DNA of 36,336 nucleotides, from the NCBI RefSeq assembly GCF_000738085.1, contig NZ_JPRS01000017.1, positions 1 through 36,336 of the forward strand, read 5' to 3'. The translations under genes and the position numbers were made by a program. The stretch comes from Cryobacterium sp. MLB-32 (GTDB lineage: Bacteria > Actinomycetota > Actinomycetes > Actinomycetales > Microbacteriaceae). The stretch's first letter is position 1; each line of letters opens with the position of its first letter. Below are positions 7,915-16,983 of this stretch, in pieces. The notes under the pieces were generated by a model. That model saw only the letters and a program-made list of their open reading frames with translations, was not told where the DNA came from and did no database searches.

Positions 7915-8576
7915 GGCTTCGAGTAGTCGAGGTGTTCGGTCATCAGCCTCTCGGCCAGGGGGCGATTACCGGCAAGAATGGCGTCCAGGATCAGCCCGTG
8001 TTCGACCGCACTGTGCTGGAGCCTGCCGTGCTCCAGCAGCCGGTACGTGTCATTGATTCGGCTCTGGTCTCGAAGATTCTCGATGATGGCCAGCAACCGT
8101 CTGTTGTTCAGCATCTCGATCAGACTGAGGTGAAAGTGCTGGTCCGATTCGAGGAACTCCAGCATGTTGTGTGGATCGGCCTTGGTGACGGTCGCCTGCG
8201 CCAAATCGCGCAGCCGTGCGGCATCCGGTTGCGCAATCGACATCTCCGCAAGGCGCCCGATCGACGGCACCTCCACGAGCAGGCGAAGGTCGTAGACCTC
8301 GAGCTGGTCCTGCACCGTCATCTCGACGACGCGAAAACCCCGATTGCGCACGACTTCCAGCAGGCCCTTGGCACTGAGGGCCATCATCGCCTCGCGCACC
8401 GGACTATTCGAGACGCCAAGCTGGACGGCGAGTGAGTTGGCGGAGTAGATCTTGCCCGGCTCCATTTCGCCTGCCATGAGCGCTCGGCGCACGACCGAGA
8501 TCGCCTCGTCTTTCAACGTGCCTCGAACGAGCTTGACTCCGGACAGGCCCCCCACGAGGGGCGATGATTCGCGCAT
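7911..8576 (-). CDS. GntR-family regulator, FCD subfamily (2)
   Basis: A 221-residue FCD-type GntR protein with the wHTH signature VSNSPVREAMMALSAKGLLEVVRNRGFRVVEM (about residues 55-86), split here only by the usual wing. The FCD domain carries ESDQHFHLSLIEM and a later EHLDY motif. AAGGAG lies four bases before the ATG. The gene is transcribed divergently from the amino acid transporter operon, and the 212-bp region between them holds a near-perfect palindrome and a TTGACA box. It shares the overall fold with the downstream GntR but is clearly different in sequence, so the pair may sense two compounds or act as heteromers. Confidence 0.9.
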   Translation of the reverse strand: MRESSPLVGGLSGVKLVRGTLKDEAISVVRRALMAGEMEPGKIYSANSLAVQLGVSNSPVREAMMALSAKGLLEVVRNRGFRVVEMTVQDQLEVYDLRLLVEVPSIGRLAEMSIAQPDAARLRDLAQATVTKADPHNMLEFLESDQHFHLSLIEMLNNRRLLAIIENLRDQSRINDTYRLLEHGRLQHSAVEHGLILDAILAGNRPLAERLMTEHLDYSKP

Positions 8577-8681
8577 GAGTCTCCTTGGGACTGGTCAATC
8601 AGAATAAGTCACGTCGACGGCATCGGGCGCGAGCTCTGACCACCTGTCGTGTTTCGGGCCCGAAAATTCTTGCGGCCGTTC

Positions 8682-8711
8682 TTGACAAAACCATTCTTAT
8701 CAGTGCAGATT
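8682..8711 (+). promoter_or_regulatory. Candidate promoter of the amino acid transport operon
   Basis: TTGACA at 8682-8687 is a perfect -35 box. CAGATT at 8706-8711 is a weak -10 after an 18-base spacer. It points toward the binding-protein gene and lies just upstream of a palindrome that could block or activate it. Confidence 0.55.
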
Positions 8712-8715
8712 AGTG

Positions 8716-8735
8716 ATCTACAACCAGTTGTATAT
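8716..8735. promoter_or_regulatory. Palindromic operator candidate
   Basis: The core TACAAC-CA-GTTGTA is a perfect inverted repeat, and two of the next three flanking pairs also match, giving nine of ten symmetric positions. It lies directly downstream of the -10 region, where a bound dimer would block transcription. The overlapping TATATAACAC at 8731-8740 is repeated upstream of the minus-strand operon. A GntR-type repressor is the likely ligand. Confidence 0.6.
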
Positions 8736-8788
8736 AACACATCATATCCCGGCACCGTCCTCAACCCGTGTTTTCTAGGAGACCTCTC

Positions 8789-9637
8789 GTGAAGCTGAAC
8801 AAAGTATTCGCATCCGCCGCCTCGGTCGCATTCCTCGCCGCAGCCTTGGCGGGGTGCTCCTCAGATGCCGGGCAGGGAGCAGTCGCCGAGGGATGCACTC
8901 CAGAGTCCGTCTTCTCCACAGTGACGGCCGGCACCCTCACCGTTTCGGTCCCCGAGTTCCCGCCGTTCTCCTCAACGACCGACGGCACGATGAGCGGCGT
9001 GGACGCCGAAATCCTCAACAGCTTCGCAAAACGCAACTGCCTGACCGTCACCACGCAGAGCACCTCCTATGCCGGCACCATTCCCGCCGTGCAGAGCGAC
9101 CGTGTCGACGTGGCCATCGGCTGTTACTACCGCACCGCCGCCCGCGCCGAGATCGTCGGCCTGTCCGATCCCATTTACACCGACCAGATGGCGTCCATCA
9201 GCGCCGATGGCATTGTGGACGTCAGTGCTATGGAAGCCCTCAAGGTTGGCACCGTCGACGGGTATCTCTGGGTGCCTGACATGAAGACGGTCATGGGTGA
9301 CAACCTCACGATCTACCCCAGCGCGGTCGAGATGAAGGCCGACTATGAGGCCGGTCGAATTCAGGTGGGTCTCGATGGATACGGCTCCGCCGCCCTCATG
9401 TACGACGGTTCGGCCGACGCAACCGTCAAGGCGGTCGCCGCTGACAGCCGCGTCGTTGCGTCGCAGGAACCCGCGCAGATCGGCTTTCCGCACACCAAGA
9501 GCAACACCGCGCTGACGGAGGCCCTGAACACGTCCATCGCCGCCATGAAGACCGACGGTTCCATCGAAAGCATCCTCGTGGCCAACGGGCTCCCGGCAAC
9601 GTCCGGCGAAACCGGCGAACCGCGCCTCGTGCAGTAG
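8789..9637 (+). CDS. Polar amino acid ABC transporter, substrate-binding lipoprotein
   Basis: A 282-residue family 3 solute-binding protein. A lipoprotein signal peptide ends LAAALAGC with the lipobox Cys, so the protein is anchored on the outer face of the membrane. The mature part begins with the typical TVSVPEFPPFSS strand and has the GVDAEILNSFAKR and VDVAIGCYYRTAAR motifs of amino acid binding proteins. I chose GTG at 8789, because AGGAGA lies six bases upstream at 8777-8782; an earlier GTG at 8768 would place the ribosome site inside the gene. It is the first gene of a seven-gene operon. By context the ligand is lysine, pipecolate or a related amino acid (inference). Confidence 0.92.
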   Translation: MKLNKVFASAASVAFLAAALAGCSSDAGQGAVAEGCTPESVFSTVTAGTLTVSVPEFPPFSSTTDGTMSGVDAEILNSFAKRNCLTVTTQSTSYAGTIPAVQSDRVDVAIGCYYRTAARAEIVGLSDPIYTDQMASISADGIVDVSAMEALKVGTVDGYLWVPDMKTVMGDNLTIYPSAVEMKADYEAGRIQVGLDGYGSAALMYDGSADATVKAVAADSRVVASQEPAQIGFPHTKSNTALTEALNTSIAAMKTDGSIESILVANGLPATSGETGEPRLVQ

Positions 9638-9693
9638 CAGCACCGGCTCCCGACAACCCGAGCATTCTCCCCCAGCGAAAGGCCGGCCACTCC

Positions 9694-10689
9694 ATGAGTG
9701 CCACCAGTACCCTCCCCACGATCAGTGCAGGCCCTCTGTTCGTCGATGGCCCCACCATCGACGCATCGATGTCCACCACCCAGGCCGTCAACGCGCTGGA
9801 AGCGGTACTGCTTTCCGGCTTCAACCCCGAAGAGGATTCACCGCGATCACGCGTGGACACCACCTCGGGGCTGCTGATGCAGATGCCGTCCACCCTGGGT
9901 GACTATGTGGGGAGCAAGCTCCTCACGATCACCCCGGGCAACACCCACGTGGGGAGCCCCGTCATCCAGGGACTGTATGTTCTCTTCGGGGGCGGCGACC
10001 AGCGACCGCTGGCCGTCATGGATGGTACGACCCTCACCGGAATGCGCACCTCAGCGGTATCCGCTTTCGGAGCCCTGCAGCTCGCCACCCCCGGGCCGAA
10101 GCGACTCGTCGTCTTCGGCACGGGGGTGCAGGCCTGGGAACACATCCGCGCCTTCACCGACGTTTTCGAGGTCACCTCCGTGGAGATCATCGGCCGGTCG
10201 GGGGAACGCGCGGAGGCACTCGCCGAGCGGGCCCGATCGCGGGGAATCGACGCCCGCACGGCCGGCGTCGATGCCGTTCGACACGCTGACCTGATCGTGT
10301 GCTGCACCAGCGCCGCCGAACCGCTCTTCGACGGCCGCCTGGTCGCCGACTCGGCCGTGGTCGTCGCCATGGGGTCGCACGTTCCGGGAGAACGAGAACT
10401 CGACGATGCCCTCATGGAGCGCGCCACGGTCTGCGTCGAATCCCTCGACAGTGCGCTTCGCGAGGCCGGCGACGTCGTGATGGCCCTGACCTCCGGAGCC
10501 ATCGCAGCACCGACGGAACTGGTCACCGTCGCGGACCTCGTGCAGGGACGCGCCCGCATCGACCACAGCCGACCAGCCGTGTTCAAGACCACGGGGATGC
10601 CCTGGGAAGACCTCGCCGTCGCCACGGCCGTCTACACCGCCCTCACGACGGATGCCCCCGCCAACGCAATTTCACCGGTGTCCGCATGA
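9694..10689 (+). CDS. Ornithine cyclodeaminase/mu-crystallin family enzyme
   Basis: A 331-residue member of the OCD/mu-crystallin family. Visible family features are K75 in GSKLLTITPGN, R118 in LTGMRTSA, the Rossmann motif VFGTGVQAWEHI at about 140-151, and the Asp pair in GSHVPGERELDD (237-238). Members either cyclise ornithine or lysine to proline or L-pipecolate, or reduce cyclic ketimines with NADPH (mammalian CRYM reduces delta-1-piperideine-2-carboxylate). Here either activity would deliver L-pipecolate to the FAD oxidase: as lysine cyclodeaminase on L-lysine, or as ketimine reductase after the DadA-like enzyme acts on D-lysine. Which one applies cannot be told from sequence alone. Its stop overlaps the next ATG (ATGA). 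Confidence 0.88.
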   Translation: MSATSTLPTISAGPLFVDGPTIDASMSTTQAVNALEAVLLSGFNPEEDSPRSRVDTTSGLLMQMPSTLGDYVGSKLLTITPGNTHVGSPVIQGLYVLFGGGDQRPLAVMDGTTLTGMRTSAVSAFGALQLATPGPKRLVVFGTGVQAWEHIRAFTDVFEVTSVEIIGRSGERAEALAERARSRGIDARTAGVDAVRHADLIVCCTSAAEPLFDGRLVADSAVVVAMGSHVPGERELDDALMERATVCVESLDSALREAGDVVMALTSGAIAAPTELVTVADLVQGRARIDHSRPAVFKTTGMPWEDLAVATAVYTALTTDAPANAISPVSA

Positions 10690-11459
10690 ACCAGACGCCC
10701 GTCACCGTGACCAAGCCGGTCGTCGAGGTTCGGCACCTGGCCAAGGCCTACGGTGACACCGTGGTTCTTCGCGATGTCTCCCTGGCCATCCCGGCCGGAA
10801 CCGTGACGGCAATGATCGGCCCCAGCGGCGCCGGCAAGAGCACCTTGCTGCGCTGCCTCAACCTTCTCGAACAGCCCGACAGCGGCGAAATCGAGATCGA
10901 CGGACACCACCTCACGGCCGGCGAACGGGTGAACCCCAAGGATCTCGCCGCGCTGCGACGCAGCGCCGGCATGGTGTTCCAGCATTTCAACCTGTTTCCC
11001 CATCTCACCGTGCTGCGCAACGTGAGCCTGCCGCAAGAGCGCGTATTGAAGAAGAGCCGGGACGAGGCCAACGCCAAATCCATGGAGCTTCTCACCCGCA
11101 TGGGCCTAGCTGACAAGGCCGACCAGTACCCCTCGCGGTGTTCCGGCGGACAGCAGCAACGCATCGCCATCGCCCGAGCGCTCGCGCTCGACCCGCGGGT
11201 GATGCTCTTCGATGAGCCCACCTCGTCACTCGACCCCGAGGTCGGCGTGGAGGTTCTCGAGGTCATGAAGGAACTCGCCGGAGAAGGCATGACCATGATC
11301 GTCGTCACGCACGAAATGGCCTTTGCGGCCAACGTGGCCGACGAACTCGTGGTGATGGCCGACGGCGGCATCATCGAGAGCGGCCCACCCCGACAGATTC
11401 TGCAGGACCCGCAGCACGAACGTACCCGTCGGTTCCTGCGGGCCGTTCTGGACCGGTGA
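10686..11459 (+). CDS. Polar amino acid ABC transporter, ATP-binding protein
   Basis: A 257-residue ATPase of the HisP/GlnQ type. The Walker A motif is GPSGAGKST, the Q-loop is VFQHFNLFPHLTV (typical of amino acid importers), the signature is CSGGQQQR (with C at the first position), and Walker B is VMLFDEPTSSLDPE, followed by the switch His in VVTHEM. The start ATG at 10686 overlaps the OCD stop codon by four bases; the frame is open much further upstream, but that part is antisense-like filler inside the OCD gene. It energises uptake with the two downstream permeases. Confidence 0.95.
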   Translation: MNQTPVTVTKPVVEVRHLAKAYGDTVVLRDVSLAIPAGTVTAMIGPSGAGKSTLLRCLNLLEQPDSGEIEIDGHHLTAGERVNPKDLAALRRSAGMVFQHFNLFPHLTVLRNVSLPQERVLKKSRDEANAKSMELLTRMGLADKADQYPSRCSGGQQQRIAIARALALDPRVMLFDEPTSSLDPEVGVEVLEVMKELAGEGMTMIVVTHEMAFAANVADELVVMADGGIIESGPPRQILQDPQHERTRRFLRAVLDR

Positions 11460-11462
11460 GTC

Positions 11463-12101
11463 ATGGACATGTTGCTGGCCATTCTGATCGGCCTGCCGAT
11501 GACCATCCTCGTGACGGTGCTCGCCCTCCTGATCGGTTCGGTCCTCGCTCTCCCGCTCGTCGCCGGGCTCCGGAGCCACAACCGATTCGTGTGGCTGCTC
11601 TGCCGTGGTCTCGTCGATCTCCTGCGTGGAATACCGCCGGTGGTCTGGCTTTTCATCCTGTATTACGGAATCTCCGTGGGCGCGATTCGATTGACGTCCC
11701 TGCAGGCGGGAGTGCTGGGCCTCGGCCTCGTGGCGGCCGCCTACCTTGCGGAGATCTATCGCGGCGCGCTCACCGCCGTGCATGCCGGCCAGTGGGAGGC
11801 CAGCTCGGCGCTGGGTCTTGACCGCACCACCATCTGGGCACGCATCATCGCTCCGCAGGCCTGGCGGGCAGCCATTCCCGCCTACACAACCTTCGCCATC
11901 GGCCTCCTCAAAGACTCCTCGATCGCATCCACCATCGGCGTGGCCGAAATCGTGTTCATGTCCAATCACTACGCCCGGCAATCCGGCGGCAGCATCACGG
12001 TGTACTTCGTCGCCGCCGCCGTATACATCGTGCTCAGTGTTCCGTTGGGAATGCTGTCACGCAGTATCGACATCCGCATGAGAAAAACGGTGACGCGATG
12101 A
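11463..12101 (+). CDS. Polar amino acid ABC transporter, permease (1)
   Basis: A 212-residue membrane protein of the HisM/HisQ type with about five membrane helices. The conserved EAA loop reads GQWEASSALGLDRTTIWARIIAPQAWRAAIPAY, the contact for the ATPase; the first part is visible near residues 106-125. An N-terminal pair of leader residues MDMLLAILIGLPMTILVT enters the first helix directly. It starts four bases after the ATPase stop and its last codons overlap the second permease. Confidence 0.93.
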   Translation: MDMLLAILIGLPMTILVTVLALLIGSVLALPLVAGLRSHNRFVWLLCRGLVDLLRGIPPVVWLFILYYGISVGAIRLTSLQAGVLGLGLVAAAYLAEIYRGALTAVHAGQWEASSALGLDRTTIWARIIAPQAWRAAIPAYTTFAIGLLKDSSIASTIGVAEIVFMSNHYARQSGGSITVYFVAAAVYIVLSVPLGMLSRSIDIRMRKTVTR

Positions 12102-12754
12102 ATACATTCTTCGAGGATTTCACCACCTTCGCCCCCGCCCTGTTGGGCGGTCTCCGCATCAGCCTGCTCCTCACCGGAGCCAGCCTCCTTTTCGGGCTGC
12201 CGATCGGCCTGATATTCGCCTTCGGGGTCACGGCGAAGAACAAGATCTTCCGTTTCGTATCGATCTTCTTCGTCGAAGTGGGCCGCGGCGCCCCCGCCCT
12301 GGTTCTTCTCCAGCTGATGTATTACGGACTGCCCAATGCGAACATCACCCTGAGCTCCCTCGCCTCGGCGTGCCTCGCGCTCACGTGGACCACCGCGGCC
12401 TACTCCGGGGAGCTCATCCGCGGCGGCCTGCAAGCCGTGCCCGAAGGCGAAATCGAAGGATCACAGGCGCTCGGCATGAGCCGCGCGGATACGATGCGTT
12501 TCGTCATCATCCCGCAGGGAATGCGCATCGCACTCCCCTCCCTGATGGGCTTCGCCGTGCTGCTGTTCCAGACGACATCGCTGGCCTACTCCGTGGCGGT
12601 ACCCGAGTTGATGAGCCAGGCCTATTCGACCGGTTCCTCCACCTTCAAGTACCTCACGGTCTTCGTCGCCGCCGGCCTGCTCTACGCGGCCATCTCGATC
12701 CCGGCCACCTGGTTGTCCGTCTGGCTCGAAAAATCCATGAGCAAGCACCTCTAG
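12098..12754 (+). CDS. Polar amino acid ABC transporter, permease (2)
   Basis: A 218-residue HisM/HisQ-type permease, the partner of the preceding one. The helix LLGGLRISLLLTGASLLFGLP opens the protein, and the EAA loop is visible at EGSQALGMSRADTMRFVIIPQG. The start overlaps the stop of permease 1 (ATGA). Two permeases, one ATPase and one lipoprotein make a complete importer. Confidence 0.93.
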   Translation: MNTFFEDFTTFAPALLGGLRISLLLTGASLLFGLPIGLIFAFGVTAKNKIFRFVSIFFVEVGRGAPALVLLQLMYYGLPNANITLSSLASACLALTWTTAAYSGELIRGGLQAVPEGEIEGSQALGMSRADTMRFVIIPQGMRIALPSLMGFAVLLFQTTSLAYSVAVPELMSQAYSTGSSTFKYLTVFVAAGLLYAAISIPATWLSVWLEKSMSKHL

Positions 12755-12767
12755 TCAGGACGCACCC

Positions 12768-14009
12768 ATGACCACCACTGCACCAGAGTCAACCGTCGTC
12801 GTCGGCGCCGGAATCATTGGCTTGTCACTCGCCTGGCACCTGCAGGAGCAGGGCGCCCGGGTGACCGTGCTCGACCGGGGAATGATCGGACAGGGGGCGA
12901 GCTGGGGAAACGCGGGCTGGGTCTCCCCTGGCCTCGTCACCCCGCTCGCCGAACCGGGTGCCTGGCGCCACGCACTCAAGGGCCTGGTCGACCGCGACGC
13001 GCCCCTGTCCATCCCGGCACGACTGGACCCGGAGCTTCTCAGGTTTCTGCTCAGATTCAGCCGCAATATGACGGCCGCGCGGTGGCTGAAGACCCTCACC
13101 TCACTGCAACCCATCACCCACCTCGCGGAAGCGGGTTTTGCGGAGCTGATCGCCGCGGGCGTGCACGCAACGCTCACGCCGGCCCCGATCACCCTCGGGT
13201 TCACCACCGCGTCGGCGGCGCAGGCCTACACAACCGAGCTGGCACACCTCCGGCACGTCGGCCAGGACCTGTCCTTCGAGGCGACCACCGACCCGAACGA
13301 CACGGCGCTCTTCGCTCCCGCCATCACGCACGCCGTGCGCGTTGACGGCCAGAGCTACATCGACCCGGGCGCATTCGTGCTGGCCCTCGCCGAGTCGGTT
13401 CGGGCCCGCGGCGGCAAAATTATGGAGAACTGCGCCGTGACCGACGTTCAGGACGATGCGGTTTCCGCGTCCGTGCTGACCAGTGCCGGGGACACCATTC
13501 GGGCGGACGCCGTCGCGATCGCCACGGGCGCCTGGCTGCCCCGCCTATCCCGCCGCCTCGGGGTGAAGGTGGGCGTGCAGTCGGGCCGGGGGTACTCCTT
13601 CACCGTCGACACCGCCCACACACCGACCGGGGCACTCTATTTTCCGACCCAGCGAGTTGTGGGCACTCCCTACCGCGGCGCACTGCGCATCGCCGGCACG
13701 ATGGAATTTCGGCACCCCGACACCCGTCTCAACTCCCGGCGGGCGAACTCGGTGCGCAACGCGGTGCGTCCGCTCATGACCGGCGTCGACTGGTCCAGCA
13801 TGCGTGACGTGTGGGTGGGCGCGCGACCGGTGACACCCGATGGGCTTCCCGTGATCGGTCGCACCCGCTCCAGTCGCGTCTTCGCCTCCGGCGGGCACGG
13901 CATGTGGGGCATCGTGCTCGGACCGGTGAGCGGTCGCCTGCTCGCCCGGCAGATCATGACGGGAACAGCCCCCGACGAGCTCACGCACTTTGACCCCACG
14001 AGGCGATAA
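12768..14009 (+). CDS. DadA-like FAD-dependent D-amino acid dehydrogenase
   Basis: A 413-residue DAO-fold flavoprotein. The FAD motif VVVGAGIIGLSLAWHLQEQGA is at about 10-30, followed by the acidic ribose contact in VLDRG and the SWGNAGWVSPG segment that is characteristic of DadA-type enzymes. The C-terminal contact GGHGMWGIVLGPVSGRL closes the FAD site. DadA enzymes oxidise D-amino acids to 2-oxoacids and pass electrons to the respiratory chain. With D-lysine the product would cyclise to delta-1-piperideine-2-carboxylate, the possible substrate of the OCD-family gene in the same operon. Oxidation of D-pipecolate or another D-amino acid is an alternative. It lies 13 bases after permease 2. 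Confidence 0.88.
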   Translation: MTTTAPESTVVVGAGIIGLSLAWHLQEQGARVTVLDRGMIGQGASWGNAGWVSPGLVTPLAEPGAWRHALKGLVDRDAPLSIPARLDPELLRFLLRFSRNMTAARWLKTLTSLQPITHLAEAGFAELIAAGVHATLTPAPITLGFTTASAAQAYTTELAHLRHVGQDLSFEATTDPNDTALFAPAITHAVRVDGQSYIDPGAFVLALAESVRARGGKIMENCAVTDVQDDAVSASVLTSAGDTIRADAVAIATGAWLPRLSRRLGVKVGVQSGRGYSFTVDTAHTPTGALYFPTQRVVGTPYRGALRIAGTMEFRHPDTRLNSRRANSVRNAVRPLMTGVDWSSMRDVWVGARPVTPDGLPVIGRTRSSRVFASGGHGMWGIVLGPVSGRLLARQIMTGTAPDELTHFDPTRR

Positions 14010-14045
14010 TGTCCTTCCCGATTCTTCACGAAAGATCCCGCATTC

Positions 14046-16966
14046 ATGCCCGTTGACATCGCCCTTCCCCTGTCCCTGACGTCGGCCCTGCACGCCGAAG
14101 GCGTGCAGGACGTGCGCGCGGATGCCACCACGCGCGCCGCCTACTCAAGCGACGCGTCCCTCTATCGCGTGGTGCCGTCACTGGTGGTCTTTCCGCACGA
14201 CGCGGACGAGGTGCTCGCGACGCTCGCGGTGTGCCGCAGCCGCGGGATCGCCCTGACCAGCCGTGGTGCCGGCACCTCCGTGGCCGGAAATGCGATCGGC
14301 ACCGGCGTCATCCTGGACTTCAGCCGCCACATGAACCAGGTGCTCAGCCTCGATGCGGAAGGCAAGACCGCCGTCGTGCAGCCGGGAACCGTGCATGCCA
14401 CCCTGCAGAAGGCTGCCATGTCGCACGGTCTGCGCTTCGGCCCTGACCCGTCCACTCATACCCGCTGCACCATCGGCGGAATGATCGGCAACAACGCCTG
14501 CGGCTCTCGCACCCTGGCCTACGGGCGCACCGCCGACAATGTGACCCACCTCGACGTCATCACGGGCGGCGGCCAGCGCCTGTTCCTCGGCGCCGGCGCT
14601 CCCCCGGAGACCCCGCTGACCGAGGCGCTCCGAGCCCTGGTGCGCTCGGAGCTGGCGACGATTCGCACGGAGCTCGGGAGTTTCGGCCGCCAGATGTCGG
14701 GGTACGCCCTCGAACACCTGCTGCCGGAGCGCGATTTCGACCTCCGGCGCGCCCTCGTGGGCAGCGAAGGCACCCTCGCGGTGGTGTTGGAGGCCGGGGT
14801 GAGCCTCGTCGTCGATGCCCCGCACAAGCTTCTGGTTGTGCTCGGGTTCGCCGACATCGGCTCGGCCGGTGATGCCGTCATGCAGGTTCTCCCGCTCACC
14901 CCCACGGCCTGCGAGGGCCTCGATTCCCGGATCGTCGACGTGGTTCGTACCCGCCGGGGGCCCGCGGCTGTGCCGGAACTACCCGCCGGCAACGCGTGGC
15001 TGTTCGTGGAGGTGTCCGGAAGCGACGCCGCCGAGGTGGCGAGCCGTGCCGAGAAACTCAGCCGTCTGGCATCCGCCGGTCGCGCCAGGATCGTGACGGA
15101 TGCCCACGAGGCGAGCGCGCTCTGGAAGATTCGAGAAGACGGCGCGGGCCTTGCCGGGCGATCGCCCGCCGGCGCACCGGCGCACTCCGGGTGGGAAGAC
15201 GCCGCCGTGCCGCCCGACCGCCTCGGGGATTACCTGCGAGCCTTCGACCTGCTGCTGATCGAGCACGGACTGACCGGTTTTCCCTACGGCCACTTCGGCG
15301 ACGGATGCGTGCACGTGCGTCTCGACATTCCCTTCGGCCGGTCCGACGGCACCGCCGTGTTCCGCGCCTTCGTGACCGAGGCCGCCCGACTGGTGGCATC
15401 GTTCGGGGGATCGCTCTCGGGCGAGCACGGCGACGGCCGGGCGCGCAGCGAACTGCTGCCGGCCATGTACACCTCCGACGCGATCGCCCTGTTCGGCAAG
15501 GTCAAGGGGCTCATGGACCCGGACAACATCCTCAACCCCGGCATTGTGGTCGAACCCCGACCGCTGGACGCCGATATCCGCGTGGCCCAGGCCTCCCCCC
15601 TGAAATCCGGACTGGCGCTGAGTTACGCCCACGATGGCGGCGACTTCAGCCAGGCGGTGCACCGCTGCACCGGCGTGGGACTCTGCCGCGCCGAGAACAC
15701 GGGCGACAGCGTGATGTGCCCGTCATACCTCGCCACCCGCGACGAAAAGGACTCGACCCGTGGCCGCGCCCGCGTGCTGCAGGAGATGATCAACCAGGGC
15801 GGCACGAATTGGCGTTCACCCGAGGTGCACGACGCGCTCGACCTCTGCCTGTCGTGCAAGGGCTGCGCCTCGGATTGCCCCACCGGCGTGGACATGGCTG
15901 CATACAAGGCCGAAGTGCTGCACCAAAGCTTCAAGGGACGCCTGCGTCCGCTCACCCATTATTCGCTTGGCTGGCTGCCGCGATGGGCCCGGCTCGCCGC
16001 CGTGGCGCCCCGGCTGCTGAACCGCCTCGTGACGTTGCCGGGCATCAACCGTCTCGCGCTGCGGCTGGCCGGCGTAGACCACCGCCGCACCATCCCCCGC
16101 TTCACCGAGCAGACCTTCCATGACTGGTTCGCCGCGCGATCGGCCATACCGTCGCGCCCGGGCACAACGCCGGTGCTGCTGTGGGTCGACTCCTTCACCA
16201 ACTCGTTCAGCCCCGAGGTGGGAAAATCTGCCGTGAGGGTGCTCGAATCGGCCGGCTTCGACGTGCGCGTTCCCGCACAGCCGCTCTGCTGCGGCTTGAC
16301 GTGGATTTCCACCGGGCAGCTGGATGGAGCCCGCCGAATTCTGGGCAAAACCGTCGACACCCTGACCGAGACAGCCGCGGCAGGCATCCCGATCGTCGGC
16401 CTGGAGCCTCGTGTACCGGGGTGCTTCGCTCGGACGCGCTGGAGCTCCTCGGCGAGGAACGCGCCCGTCCGGTCGCCCGCGCCGTGCACACGCTGGCCGA
16501 GCTGTTGGCCACCCGACCGGACTACATTCCGCCGTCGTTGGCCGGAACGACCGTCGTCGCCCAGCCGCACTGCCATCACCACGCGGTAATGGGCTGGAGC
16601 CCCGACGCGGCCCTGCTGAAGGAGGCCGGTGCCGACGTGCAACAGCTGGGCGGATGCTGCGGCCTCGCCGGCAACTTCGGTGTCGAGCGCGGTCATTACG
16701 ATATCTCCGTCGCCGTGGCTGAGCAGCAGTTGCTGCCGGCCGTGCGCGCCGCGGCCGCGGATGCGATCGTGCTGGCCGACGGCTTCTCCTGCCGAACCCA
16801 ACTCGAAGACCTCAGCGACCGCCGCGGTGTTCACCTCGCTCAATTGCTCGACGCCGCCGCCGCGCGAGCCGCCGTGGGGTCAGTCACGGAGCGGGACCAG
16901 GCTGCCCACCCCAGTAGCTCCGGCGGCCTCACCACGCCCAATGCTGCCGGCACGACACATTCGTGA
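14046..16966 (+). pseudogene. ydiJ: YdiJ-like D-2-hydroxyglutarate dehydrogenase, one-base frameshift
   Basis: A fusion of an FAD-linked oxidase (PCMH-type, about residues 40-520) and an Fe-S subunit, as in YdiJ, which oxidises D-2-hydroxyglutarate to 2-oxoglutarate. FAD-domain motifs include SRGAGTSVAGNAIG and GGMIGNNACGSRTLAYGRTADN; VSLSGEHGDG-like GSLSGEHGDGRAR follows. Two 4Fe-4S sets are seen: C541/C547/C558 and C601/C604/C607/C611. A CCG motif is at C748-C749. The first frame then leaves the family at GLEP (near 16408) and runs as unrelated Arg/Ser-rich sequence to 16589. The continuing protein (CTGVLRSDALELL, then the second CCG in GGCCGLAGNFG) is one frame away and ends at 16966. Adding one C at 16407-16409 restores a 973-residue protein. 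It may be a sequencing error rather than a real lesion. Confidence 0.85.
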
Positions 16967-16983
16967 TTCACCAGCACATCCAC

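Noticed and set aside
16395..16420. Programmed ribosomal frameshift in the ydiJ-like gene
   Set aside because: There is no slippery heptamer or obvious downstream structure, and the change is simply explained by one missing C.
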